Below, piece by piece: positions 51,665 to 63,087 of a DNA stretch of 64,000 nucleotides. The notes under the pieces are model-generated. The model did not search any database and was not told the DNA's origin. It was given only the letters and a program-made list of their open reading frames with translations. How positions within the stretch are numbered: the first letter of the stretch is position 1; every line of letters begins with the position of its first letter. This DNA is from Lucifuga dentata (taxonomy: Eukaryota; Chordata; Actinopteri; Ophidiiformes; Bythitidae), in NCBI GenBank assembly GCA_014773175.1, contig VXCM01000149.1, forward strand, positions 200,899-264,898, written 5' to 3'. A program made the translations under genes and the position numbers.

Positions 51665-52949
51665 CTAAGGGCAGGGATAGATGGAGGGATGCAGGGGAAG
51701 AGACAAAGAGTGATGGAGAGGAGAAGGGGCAGGTGTTAGAAATGGGGTAGGAAAGTATAAAAATAGGGAAAAGGGGGTGAAGTGATTGACAGAAAGGGGT
51801 CAGGTGAGAATAAGATGGAGGGATGATATACAGAGGGAGACAGGGAGGAAAGGAAAGATGGACAGAATGTGTGGTGTTGAGGAAATAGAGGGAGGGTGCA
51901 ATGAAGATGACAGGTAATGAAGGGGAAGAAGAAAGGGAAGTGGTAATAGAGTACAGGGAGAAAAGCAAATAATAGATTAATTGCACATCTTGAAGTTCAT
52001 CTCTATCCCAACAGAAAAAAAGATGAAGTGAAATTCAATATTATTTTAACTTTAATTTTGTACTGTTCCATTTTTCAACTGGCTAAATGAATTTAAATAA
52101 GCCAGAGTTGTTCACTGGAGATTATTCCCCTCTCTCCCTGTTTTCTCTTTGTTTCCACATGATGAATTGATTTTTAATTAACCCCTGGAGCTGCTGAGTG
52201 TCTCTTAGAATGGCATGGTGGGTTAGCTGTTCCACAGCAAGTGTCCTCATGTGAGAAGGGGTAAAATGAGGAAGCTCTGTTTAGTAAAGATTAGATCTGA
52301 TGCATTAGCATGCTAGCCAGAGCATTGGAAGGCACTACAGATGGGGCGGGAGACAATAAGAGGAAGGCAAAGGCAAAGAGGGAATAGTGTTGCTTCAAGC
52401 AATGAAGGACAGAGCAAGGATGGAGAATGATAACAGAAAGACAAGGAAAAAGAAAGGAGGGAGGGAGACAAAAAATAAAAATAAAATGGCAAGAGACCAA
52501 ACACAATGGTACTGTAAAACGGAAAAAATGGACTTGTCTTGCAAACCATGAACTTAGACAACATCAGCTGAGTAGTAAGTTTAGTAGTTTCATCCTAGTA
52601 GTATGCAATTTTGAGCAACTCAGCTGAAATATATTTATATACTTAATATATTTATAATTACTATGTACCCAGAGTATTGGAAAATGTCAATAATCCTTTC
52701 ATAAAATGTCAACCTTTCATAAATTGTCAATTATTTGTCTTATTAGAAAGAAAATCATCTATAGTTAATGCTCAGTTATGCCTCAGTGCTTTAATAGTCT
52801 TAGTTCAGATCAAAGTGGCAGTAATCTTTGTTTAGTGCCGTCTTACTTTTATTATTTTAACCCTCATGTAAAGATATTCAATACCTTCTGTATATCTCTG
52901 GTCTCTATACTCAGGTCCATAACTCTTAACAGTTTCAGAGAGATACCAG

Positions 52950-52953
<4 letters not shown>

Positions 52954-52995
<42 letters not shown>
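52954..52995. repeat. GA microsatellite
   Basis: GA run of about 20 units within an intron. Confidence 0.95.
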
Positions 52996-52997
<2 letters not shown>

Positions 52998-54240
52998 ATA
53001 TGTAGGTTTAGGGAGCAAAGTGGAGGGACAGATACACACAAAAAAAATAACTAGCGAGACAAAAATATATTTAAAAAACAATAAAGGAAAGGAACAAAGT
53101 GGTGTGAACACATGAGTGGGAACGTGGGAGGGGGCCACAGAGAGAATGCAGACTAGGAAAAAAAAACTCCTTAGGGTTATTACTATGTAATCATTTTAGG
53201 AGCAGTTTGATTCAAGTCCAGAGGCCACTGATAACCACCATTTCCACTCCAATCATGAACCTCATTTGGCTTCAGCTTTTTTAATAAAGTGCCCCCCCCT
53301 CTGTTTTTCATTCCTCTGTCATAGTATAAAGGATTCATACAATTAAATGGCTGATAGGTCATTTGGAACCATACAAAAAAATGTCTTTTTCATCTAGTCT
53401 GTTTCTTTTTTCCTCCCTGAATAGTACATACTTTTAACACAACAGTCTTAGGTGTCTCTGAGCTACGGATGAATTATGTAAAGTAGTTAGGATGATGCAG
53501 AACAATTTTGTAATAGCTCAGGTCAGCTGCAATAAAAAGAACCCTGGTAATTGTGGAGTGAAAATACCCAGTGTAGTGACGTGGTCTCTAAAAGTTGTAA
53601 AACTTGTCTGTGCTTTCCTTTTATAACCTTGCCTTGAGGTATTTTTAAAGGCAAGTAGAACTTAATTAATTACTTTTTAACTAATGTAACCCATTTGTTA
53701 ATTAGGTCGTTCATTTGTTAGCAATCAAATATTTTCAACCACTGCAATACTTTAAATATGAAGTCAAGGAGCTCATTGTCTTGATGCTTGATTGGATTTT
53801 CAATCAATCAACATTTGGGTATGCCTATTAATTTTGTTGTCTGAGTGAAGTGCATGTCTGCATTAACAAGATGAACCACTTGCTTCCAACAATTTGCAAA
53901 ATTTATTCCTGGTTGAATGGGTCTATGTAGAAGAATGTCTCTGGTCTGTGAATTAATAGAGATGACAAGACATCAGAACAGAAGAAAAGACAAGACTGGG
54001 CTGCTAGGCAGGTGGTAACTTTTTCATTGAAGGAGGCACAATGTTTCTTGGGCTGCAACAAGAATGATGGCAAGTATTGGAAATTGGCAACAAATGAAAT
54101 TGGAAGAAAATGTAATCTCTTTCTAAAATGTACTGTTGGGTCTGATATTAATAAAAGAAAATCTACAAAATATCACCAGAAAGATTAAAGATGCCCCTTC
54201 TGTCAAGTAAAAAGCATGTGGCAATGTGGAGGCATCTTAC

Positions 54241-54464
54241 CATGGAGAGTTCTGGCTCGTCCGTTTGCAAATCCTTTTCTCTGTCCGGCTCTGCAAGAAC
54301 AAAGGAGTCACCTAGAAGATGGACTGCAGGGTTCTCTTTTGCATTTTTGTCTCTGGATCTACACCTCTCGAAACATTCGTGTGTCATTACTTCTTCATCA
54401 TCTGAGGAGTCTTCTTCACGCAGAGTCAGTCCCAAGCTATCAGTGGACATCTCATCATCACTGT
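54241..54464 (-). CDS. Internal exon with acidic CK2-like cluster
   Basis: The exon completes a split codon (G from the previous exon plus AC gives Asp), then runs 74 codons to a textbook donor, ATG|gtaaga. It opens SDDEMSTDSLGLTLREED followed at once by SSDDEEVMTHECFER. These are two Ser/Asp/Glu clusters of the kind phosphorylated by casein kinase 2. The rest is charged and ends LQTDEPELSM. A four-base-downstream acceptor (after acag) gives the wrong phase, so the upstream ag at 54,466-54,465 is preferred, although its pyrimidine tract is weak. The function is unknown. The acidic block next to a Ser/Pro-rich region suggests a regulated linker. Confidence 0.8.
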
Positions 54465-54727
54465 CTTCATGTAAAAACCACAAGACACCAATGAAAGTCA
54501 TATCAGTCTATAACATGTAATCATGATTTTGCAACTTATGAAATGTAGCAAACGTTGAATGGCTTGTCTGGTTTTTAAGGCTATTATTATCCCTGTTAAG
54601 GTAATTGACTAATGTATTGATTTGATCATTCTGTGTTTCCACCCAACAGGTGAGATTCACACTGTTTGCATTCCATTTACAGCATATGTAATGTGCATAC
54701 AATCTGTATTCTAATACATACCATGGG

Positions 54728-54731
54728 CTTT

Positions 54732-54764
<33 letters not shown>
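54728..54764. repeat. Poly-A run
   Basis: Uninterrupted A run, possibly a retroposon tail, but no element body was recognised beside it. Confidence 0.8.
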
Positions 54765-54768
<4 letters not shown>

Positions 54769-56362
54769 CAACTGAGCAGTCTGAACGATTCCTTGGTGCT
54801 CTAATCACAGCGAACAAGACCTGAGATAACCTCAGACAACTTTCCTGAAATATTTACATGTAAGTAACTAAGCCTATCATCAGATGAATAAGACTTTGAA
54901 CCTTTAAATATTTTCAAAGATTCCCCCTTCATCTTTGAAGATATTTAAAAGGATAATGATAGTGTAATAGTGACATACTGTACCATTAGACGATAGGCAA
55001 ATATTATATGAATTTGTGCAATATGGTAGGACAAACTGATGTCATTGACAGCAGTGCAGAGCAATGACGATTGATTGATTGAATATCCTGATCCTATGTC
55101 TCTACAGAGACATAACCAGGCCTCTCCCGTTTGAGTTCAGATGGGAATAACTTTGCCTACTTTTTGCTTAGTTTTGCAGCTGTGTTTGGGTTGATATTCT
55201 GAATAAATACCCTAAAGCCAAACTGAAAAGAAATCCTTGCTGACTCTATCTTCAGTCAATTATACACTGCAGCAGGTGATTAAAAAGAATGGATGCTGCT
55301 AAATTGTTAAAGGCAAAGGAACAGCAACTAAGGACATGCATAATTTAGAAATGGTCATTTGTAATCCAGGCTATGGGGACTCCGACAGCTGGGTGGAAAT
55401 GGTAGTGTACACCAACTGGCTGCATCAAAATATGGTCATAACATAGACAAAGCTCATATACTGGATATTTCAAGGCTGTTATGTTGCAAACACATTTTTT
55501 TAAAACAGTGAAAAAAAATATTTCTTTGAGCCACATTCAAAAGATACAAAGAAAAGCTTTTCCAATTGTAGGCCAGTAGCCTTAAAAAAATACCATATAT
55601 GGCTTTAATAACTCTGGATTTTTCACTTTTTTGGATTTTAACGAAACTCAGGGTGAATAATAAGTACAGTACATAGACTCTCCTTGATTTATCTTGCTTT
55701 GAACCATTCAAGCAACTTTTTCATCTCTAACATCCAAGGAAAATTCAAAAAAATGTGATGTAACTGCCTTTGACGTTGCCTCAGACACATCAAAATCGAA
55801 TAAGCTTATAAACACAGCATTCAGATCTGGACTGGTCAAAGAGCTGTAGGGAGTGGAGAGTGACAAAGATGCAAAGGATAAAAGGAAGCACAGAGGTGAT
55901 GAAATGTGGAATGAGTGAGGAAGGAACAATAGGAACAGAGGAAAAAAATACAGGTAAAGAGTTTGAACTAGAGAAAACTAAAAGCGAGAAGAGGAGAGGC
56001 TGTTACTATCACTATAGCTTATCTGGTATCCAAGTATTTCATTAAGCTAAACCAACCTACCAACCATACCATCTCTGTCCAAACCATTTTACTTCTGACC
56101 TCTCAAAACCTACAAAACCTAATGCATAAGAAATGGCTACAGAGCAAACCATAACCCTGTACATACACATTCATAACCTCTGCAGAGGTTATGAATGTGA
56201 ACACACACAAACACACAGACATAAAAACGCATACAGCGTACTTCTGCAACCAGCACAAAACACTTAAAATCAAACACATTTCAAAAGTGTTTTTGTGTAA
56301 ACATATTTGGAAGTGTATGTGTGTAAGCGTGTGCACCTACATGTAAGCAATCAGCCTAGAGG

Positions 56363-56366
<4 letters not shown>

Positions 56367-56414
<48 letters not shown>
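56367..56414. repeat. GT microsatellite
   Basis: GT run in the intron between exons 57,826 and 54,464. Confidence 0.95.
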
Positions 56415-56416
<2 letters not shown>

Positions 56417-57666
56417 ATGCTGGGTGAATTTAAGGCCATTCTTTACAGTGTAATTACATTCCTGTCTGTTGAACATTATGTCAGGTACTTACTTAAAACC
56501 CTAATCAATGTTAAAAAATAAAGAATGTTTTATGGTTGAATCTAAATTGGCTTTGACAGCCCAGTGGGATAAAAGGAAGCCATTACTACTGAGGACCACA
56601 AGCATTTTATTCTCATAAACTACCTTGCCAGAGAGAATTGTGTTCAGGCAAAATGTAGCATGATAAAGAAGGTGTTATGTCAAGCACCACTCTCCTGGAA
56701 AGTCCTGCTTCCACATGACTTGTTGTTACTTTCCTTAAGTGTTTCATTGATTGGTTTTCATTCTGTAATCTAGACCTTAATCCCCAAGAAAAAAAATGAT
56801 AGGTCTCCTAAAAATTCATGAAATAAATACTGTGTCTTGTATGCCAGCTGTTACCAAACACAGTCAACTTTATCCTTAATTATCCATCAAAATCAGTTTC
56901 TCACTCACTTTAGCTGAAAAATAAGCCATGCAGAATCACATTTTTTTAATATCTGTAAAATAGTTTTCTACAAGATTTGGGATTTTTGAGAAAACAGTAA
57001 GTCACACAGCATCATCTGAACACTAAACAGGCTCAATCGATTCTGCATGGCTGTTTTCCAGACTTGTAAGACCTTGTGAGATATTGTCTAGCTTAGCGAG
57101 GCTAATTGCAGTCACAGAGGGCAGAAAATTTAAATGATGAGAGGCCAAGGCAACTATTTGCTGGAGGGACACTTTAAAATGTAAAAAAAGTAAATGTAAA
57201 AAAGGTGTTGAAACAAAAGAGTGTTCTGTAAATATTAAATTCTAAAACATTGCAAAATAGTGCATTAGTAGCAAGTCCAGTGCTACAGGACATTAAGATG
57301 CTTCAGGCCACTCTTAAAAGTAGATCTCTGTATACCAAGGAAATGAGTGGGGTGATCTGTATTGCTAGTCAGTTTGGCTATAGGTGAAAGAGGAATAATT
57401 ACTGTCAAATAAAAGGATTTGAGGCACTGTTTAAGCTTTCAATATAATTTGTATGGGTATTTGATGATGCAATTTCTGATTTAAAAAAATCCATAAATTT
57501 CATGCATAGATTGCTTACAGTTCTCGGGTTGAGGATTGTTGAGGTTGAGGATTGTTGTGGTCGACACTGGATGGGGAATGGGGGAGCTCCAGTGTCAAAC
57601 ACTTGAAAAGCGGATGCGCAAAAGTAGTGCTTTCACAAGCTTGTGAATGATGCAAATGCACATACT

Positions 57667-57669
<3 letters not shown>

Positions 57670-57714
<45 letters not shown>

Positions 57715-57732
57715 ACACACACACACACACAC
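57670..57732. repeat. CA microsatellite near an exon donor
   Basis: CA run ending about 93 bases from the donor of the 963-nt exon. On the coding strand it reads as GT repeats just inside the intron, where such runs can modify splicing. Confidence 0.9.
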
Positions 57733-57825
57733 CGAAAAAGAGGCAGAAAGATAACTAATGTATGCATATAAACGTGTGCACACATACAGTATGGGTATGC
57801 ACAAAGTCATGAATAATTCACCTAC

Positions 57826-58788
57826 CTATTGATATGCCCTTGTCCATTCTGACAGCTGAGAGAGGGTTTTGGGTGGAAATTAAGAGGGGTGATGGATCTG
57901 ATAGGTTACAATGTAAATCCTCATGTGACAGTGTTGATTCGTAGTCAGTTGGTAGAGGGCTGGAGGACATAAAACCTGGAGAATGCCGACATGGTAGAGC
58001 TGAATTATATTTAGAATGTGTGTCCGGAGGGGGTTGCTTTAACAGAGATGACCTGAATGGGGTCTTCATAGGTGCTCTGTATGGTATAGGGCTTGTTTGT
58101 GATGGAGCAGACGTAGGTTCTGGCAATTCTGCTGGTAGGTATGAACTGTAAGGGAGTTGTAAAAGCTGTTGAGACTCTTGTTGTTCGGATTTAAAACATT
58201 TAGACAAAGAGACTCTAGAAAAAACTGGTGAGAGAGATGACTGGATTTGATGATCTGACAGGGGTATCTCTGGGTCACAGAGGGAATGGTGGCATTGCTT
58301 TGGATATTCCAGGTCATTTGATGCTGACTGGAGAAGCTTTGGAGATGACATTGGTCTGGGGAATAACTGGGATGATTGGAAGTGCTCTGGCAACAGTGAC
58401 TCAGAGCCTATTTGTAATGGGTAAACTTTTGGTAGCAAGTTTGATTCAGCGGAGCTGGATGGTAAGACTGTGAACGTAGACCTGAGGGAGGAACGTGATG
58501 TGGATGGCTGCTCTTCTTGGTTTGGTGATGTGTCCATTTTCAGAGAAACACGAGGGGATAACGAGTGAGAGAAATTATGTAAGGATTTAGGGATCTTAAA
58601 TTGGGAATGTGCTAATGAGGGAGAGAATAAAAGTTGTAGTGATCCATGGTCAGATTTTGATTTGTGAACACTGGAGGAGCAATTTGGCTCCCTCGGTGTC
58701 TTTATGGTTGGTGTCTTGATTGATGTCTTTGAAGTCCTTGGCGTATCAGCGATGAGGCATCCTGAAGGCTGACTTTTAGAGGATGCTA
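57826..58788 (-). CDS. Large Ser/Pro-rich disordered exon (321 codons)
   Basis: The longest open stretch in the window: 963 nt without a stop between acceptor cttttgcacag and donor gtaggt, entering and leaving in phase 1. The protein is rich in Ser, Pro, Leu and Thr with few hydrophobic clusters, so it is probably disordered. Near its start is TPRTSKTSIKTPTIKTP, a run of proline-directed Ser/Thr sites beside basic residues. Similar sites recur (LFSPSLAH, SLSPRVSLK, MDTSPNQ, SPKLL, RHSPGF). It ends AVRMDKGISI. Such long single exons are common in scaffold or cytoskeletal proteins and evolve fast. I recognise no domain. The open length in AT-rich DNA and two good splice sites make this the best-supported exon of the gene. 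Confidence 0.85.
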
Positions 58789-59146
58789 CTGTGCAAAAGA
58801 TAACATGGGTAATAATTATTTTGGTTACTTTGGAAGGCACATATTTCAAACAAATGGCTAAGATGAAAAACACAATGAAGGAATCTTTTCCAAATAGGTA
58901 TGATTAGATGTGTCCTTGCCCTTATTACATTGCAAGCCTTTAGTGCTTTAGTGATTTAGTGCTCACATCAAATTTTTTGTTAAACTGTGCATGTGTTCAG
59001 CAAGGCAAATATTCTGCACCTGTCTGAATAAGTCACCCTTCTCTAATGATCAAAAGAAGATATCAATGACCTAACACCTAGGGTGCTTATGAGAACCATT
59101 CAAACGAAATGAAGGTTGCACTGGCTAAAGTCATGTGTGAATCGTG

Positions 59147-59205
59147 TTATCACGCAGCTCCACTGGCTCCTTGCTGACTATAAAGTGATTAATTAAAATG
59201 ATTAT
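59147..59205 (+). pseudogene. Short LINE relic inside an intron
   Basis: The bases around cagctccactggctccttgc translate as QLHWLLADYKV, close to the conserved L-H-W-L-P-V-x-Y-R motif near the end of L2/CR1-type ORF2. It lies in the intron between exons 59,486 and 58,788, antisense to the gene. Confidence 0.45.
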
Positions 59206-59485
59206 GCATAACGTCAATCAAGTCAGACATCTATACAGTGACAAGTTTTTGAAATACAACAGCTTATGGATGACTTTAGCATGAAACATACATTTAGTAA
59301 GGCGAGTGTTGAGTGTAACTAAGTCTCTGGTGGAACAGAAACAGTGGTTGAGCAGATACTGGCTGAAGTGTAACTTAGTCACTTTGTATTTTGGGTTATT
59401 TTCAATTATTTTCCACTATTGTATTTCAATTTCCGCAGATGAGGTAATCTTTAAATCAGGTAACCTACTGTTACACACAGCTTAC

Positions 59486-59649
59486 CTGTGGAATGTTTTG
59501 TCAGTTGAGTCTGTGGCTTGGATGAATTAAGCACCTGAGTTTTTCTGGGTTCTGTTGGTGCGTTTGACTGTGTGGATGGTGGATCTGGACTGGAAGCAGA
59601 CACAACACTGGCTAAGTTTTGTCGGAGCATCAGTTTGCTTTGGTTTCTG
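59486..59649 (-). CDS. Internal exon, basic then Ser/Pro/Thr-rich
   Basis: The exon supplies one base to a split codon, then 54 codons, then one base; its donor gtaagc is strong. The peptide starts RNQSKLMLRQNLASVVSASS, a short basic, probably helical piece. It continues as a Ser/Pro/Thr/Gln-rich stretch (SSPDPPSTQSNAPTEP, then SSKPQTQLTKHST) that looks disordered. The acceptor chosen (catcagctcag) is the one that keeps phase with the exon at 61,480. An alternative acceptor at 59,679 (aaaatag) would add CIPHEALHQLS upstream but breaks phase with that exon, so it would need another exon between. The C-terminal side runs in frame into the large exon. Confidence 0.6.
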
Positions 59650-61390
59650 CTGAGCTGATGGAGAGCTTCATGGGGAATACACTATTTTAGAGTGCCCATA
59701 GTTCCTTTTATTATTTTTATATTTCTTTGTTTTGTTTTTTCTAATACTACATTCAAGCACAGAGTGATAGAATAGCTGTGATGTGTATGAGACAAGCTGG
59801 TTAACTAACTCAGTCTCAATAATGGTACCTACTCCTTTGGCTATTGTTTAATTGAATTAGGACAACCCTTGATATTTTATGATTTTAAAGCTGATGCTGA
59901 TAGATAAATTAATATTTATTTGTGTGGATGGCATTTGCCTTTAGATTTAAACCCAGGCAAAAATAATACGACAATCAGTAGTTCTGTGGTTTAGCCCATT
60001 ATAGCCACTCATAAAATAGCAGTTGATGTGATTATGGGAAGTTCTGTTCAACTTCATTAATCTGCAATCAGCATCATGGCTGTTACATAATATAATTGCA
60101 CATACTGTGTAAGTGTCAAAATGTGTCATAGGATACTGCTGTAATATCTGCTGTAGTTTTATTTGTTTATATGTCAGCATTACTACAGATACAATGGACT
60201 GTGTGGATTCCCAAGCAATCTGAAAACTCTCACTTTCTCCTGGTCTATTTGAAATATGGACAGAAATTCATTTTGATGGCTGTCTTTAGCAGCTTGCTTG
60301 TTCTGCCTCTCTTATCTCTACTGTTTCTGAGTCATTGTTTACTCATGTTAATTGGTGATTTATTTCAGTCAGTACAACTCCAGCACCCATTATAGGACTA
60401 AGCTTACTTTAAAAACTTGACAATAATACATAAAAAAATTAAGTACATGTTTGCAGAGAATTGTCAACTTTCGCACCCCATAAAGTTAATTAAGATTATT
60501 TTTTATGTGGGCAGTGATACAAAAAATTCCTGAGAAACTGAGATTTGACTCAAGCCACCTGATCAGTGATTCAAGACATCGAGTTCCACTACATGGCTCA
60601 TTGTTATTTCAGTCGGAGATGTCTCATGTAATATGAAGTGAATGACACTGACAATAATTACCTTCTTCTCCATTGTTCCAAAACGAACAGGACAGCAGCG
60701 CAACAGCATTGCAAACAAATTCAGTCAAGTAGACATCAGCTATTCACCTGATTGGTTTCCTAAGGCTAGATGTGTAATCCTCTGTAATACTCTGATTCAA
60801 ATAGATGGGAAACGTATTTTCACCTTTTCTCTCCTAATAAGACATCCACTGTACAAGTATCAGTGTGTTTGATCTTGCCAAGCAGTGCTCCACCAGTAAA
60901 TTTCCTCCCAACAGACATGCACATATCAATGTGTTTCATCTTTGAAGCTAAAGAGAAATCAAGAATATTTGTTCTCTGTCTCCATTACACAAACTAATAC
61001 ATACTGTACATGACTGATTTATCAATCACATGTATTGGGTGAGCAATAGCCTCCTGAATTATTCTTTATATTATTCAGGTATGGGATGTAGACTTTGAAC
61101 TCCAGTATTTACAGTTTGAACATATTTCTCAGAAGCAGAGATTCCTACCTGGTATATTCTCTTGGCTTCATGTTAAAAGACTGATGACTCTTTAACATAA
61201 TTAATCAATAATGAATAAAGCTTGTGCTTGTTTAGTATACCAGTATTTTTTCAAACTTTTCCTGGAGACATTCCTTGTATGTAGGTGAAACTATGTTACA
61301 CTTTGCCTGAAAGGCAAGAATGTTTACTTTAAGCTCATAATCATGCTTAGGAGGCAATTAAAAGTGTGTTTTTCACACAGGCCAGTCTTT

Positions 61391-61395
<5 letters not shown>

Positions 61396-61439
<44 letters not shown>
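61396..61439. repeat. GT microsatellite
   Basis: GT run just downstream of the 59-nt exon on the coding strand. Confidence 0.95.
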
Positions 61440-61440
<1 letters not shown>

Positions 61441-61479
61441 ATGTGAAGCAACTGTAGATACTTAAGGATTCAGGCTTAC

Positions 61480-61538
61480 CTTTTAATGTCATCTGTCCTC
61501 TTTTCAGCAACAAAGTCTGCATTCAAATCTGTGTCTGT
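61480..61538 (-). CDS. Small internal exon, acidic, after the RII-like helix
   Basis: A 59-nt exon between acceptor cattacag and a strong donor gtaagc. It is read in phase 0 directly after the helix exon and encodes TDTDLNADFVAEKRTDDIK plus two bases of the next codon. The peptide is charged, probably a linker after the helix. The other frames tested hit a stop. A GT microsatellite lies 41 bases further along the downstream intron (61,396-61,439). No domain is recognised. Confidence 0.62.
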
Positions 61539-61780
61539 CTGTAATGGAATAAAAGTAGATAAAAGTGTGTTAATATATGAAAATATGGCCACATTTATCC
61601 AGATCCAGATAAGGAAAAATGCATGTTAATGCAAAGTTAAATCAATACAGAACACATTGCAATTAAATGCAAACCGGCTTGCCAGACCACATGGATATGT
61701 GTGTGTAGTATGTGTGTGTTCATGTCAGAAAAACATTTCTTTTAAAATAATAGGCTTCAGCAAGACTTTGTCATTCATAC

Positions 61781-61902
61781 CTCATCCAGGACTTCTATAA
61801 TGAGGCTCGATGCATAGGTGGCAATCTGGGACTCGGTCCTGCACCTGCTTGCAGGGACAGCAAACAGAGATGCACAGTAGTGATGCAAGTCCTCTTCCTG
61901 AG
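61781..61902 (-). CDS. Exon with PKA RII-anchoring-like amphipathic helix
   Basis: Internal exon of the minus-strand gene, entering with two bases of a split codon (acceptor tttctag) and leaving in phase 0 (donor gtatga). Forty codons are open. The first half reads QEEDLHHYCASLFAVP; the second contains ESQIATYASSLIIEVLDE. In that segment hydrophobic residues fall on one face (I, Y/A, L/I, V at i, i+3/4, i+7/8, i+11). This is the spacing of the A-kinase anchoring protein helix that docks on the RII dimer, and the ASSL core recalls AKAP79. Tyr takes a place usually held by an aliphatic residue. The function is inferred from the motif alone. A CA microsatellite directly upstream (61,910-61,951) lies where the intron's pyrimidine tract would be, reading as GT repeats on the coding strand. 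Confidence 0.7.
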
Positions 61903-61906
61903 CTAG

Positions 61907-61909
<3 letters not shown>

Positions 61910-61951
<42 letters not shown>
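61910..61951. repeat. CA microsatellite next to an exon acceptor
   Basis: CA run ending a few bases before the acceptor of the helix exon; on the coding strand the intron ends in GT repeats then tttctag. Confidence 0.95.
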
Positions 61952-61955
<4 letters not shown>

Positions 61956-62054
61956 TAAAGACAGGATAAGCAAGAGAGAAAGAAAGAATAATGTGACATG
62001 ATGCAATATCATGTGTCCACTAGGCTTCTTTTTAAGGAGACCTTGGTTTGCCGG

Positions 62055-62118
62055 GGTTTTTTTGTTTTTTTGTTTTGTTTTGTTTTTTTTTTGTTTTTTT
62101 GTTATTGTTGTTTTTTAA
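62055..62118. repeat. T-rich tract with scattered G
   Basis: Runs of T broken by single G or by TTGTTG. Low complexity, in an intron. Confidence 0.8.
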
Positions 62119-63014
62119 TCTACTTACTTACTTTTCTTTTCAATAGTTGTAGTGTTTGTGATGACTTGTGAGTGCCTAAATCTCTCTCTTTTTTGAATTT
62201 TTTAATCTTTATTGTAGCCACTAAGGGGTAGATTACATTTCCAAATATGTGAAAATTAAAGATTATTTGAGAAATAGTCTTAAGTGTTAGTGTAATGAAG
62301 ACATTAATGATTTGATTTTTTTTTTTTTAAAAAGGCTGATTTGACAATCATCTTTATCTTTTATCACTATGCATATGAGCTCTTGAACTGCTTCGCACTC
62401 CTGTTCTACTGATGCTCAACTCAGCTGTCATGCTAAACATCTGGTATGTTTTAGCATCATTAAGCATGAGCCAGGGCAAACGTTACTGATAAATGGTGCA
62501 GAGAGTTGTTACAAGATATACATAAGTTAATCAAATCAAGCCTATCTTTATCAAACAGTGATTCAGCTGTTACCATCAAGACATGTTTTTAATCAAGTCA
62601 TTTGTGTTTTTAATTAAAACACCTTAAAATTGAAGATAAAATTGGTTACAGTATACAGGTAATTGTTTACAATAGTAGAAACTATGAAGAAACGCAAAGA
62701 TTACCACAACATACAATAAAAAAAAAAGAAAGAAAGAAAGGCTGCAAAAGCACCTTGGGTGGACAGTGAATCTTTCAGTTGAGTTTTTGTCTGTATTTTG
62801 TTGACAACAAATTGCTATTTTCCTGTGGTAGCACAGTGTTGGCTCCAAAACCAGACAGCACATTACCTCGTGCTACAGGCTTCTGTGTGTTTCTATTCAG
62901 GAGCTAGCTTCCAGAACCTCTCGGTGCTTCTCTGCCAAACTCTTCTGCAGGAAGGTGAAGGTCAGCTGGAGGGCCACATCCCTGGGGCTTCTACTAATTT
63001 ATTGTCTTGCTTAC

Positions 63015-63087
63015 CTACTTCGATAGGAAGATGTTGCCAACACAATAGGGGCTGAATTGTGGGCTCCCCACCAGCTACATTACCCTG
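63015..63087 (-). CDS. Unidentified gene, most upstream exon seen
   Basis: This is the first exon I can trace of the minus-strand gene. Seen: a pyrimidine-rich acceptor (ctttctattgaacag) precedes the exon and a strong donor (gtaagc) follows it. The reading frame is open for 24 codons and ends PTIQPLLCWQHLPIEV, leaving one base of a split codon. That base joins the next exon at 61,902 to give an Ala codon and an unbroken frame. There is no start codon, so earlier exons must lie further upstream, perhaps beyond the window. The peptide resembles no family I know. An acceptor 3 bases further in would remove only the first Gln. Confidence rests on two good splice sites and matching phase; conservation could not be tested. 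Confidence 0.55.

Noticed and set aside
54191..54520. Two overlapping plus-strand open frames opposite exon 54,241-54,464
   Set aside because: Antisense shadows of the minus-strand exon with its strong donor and acidic clusters.
58228..58473. Open frame on the plus strand opposite the 963-nt exon
   Set aside because: It is a shadow of the longer minus-strand exon, which has splice sites and phase on its side.
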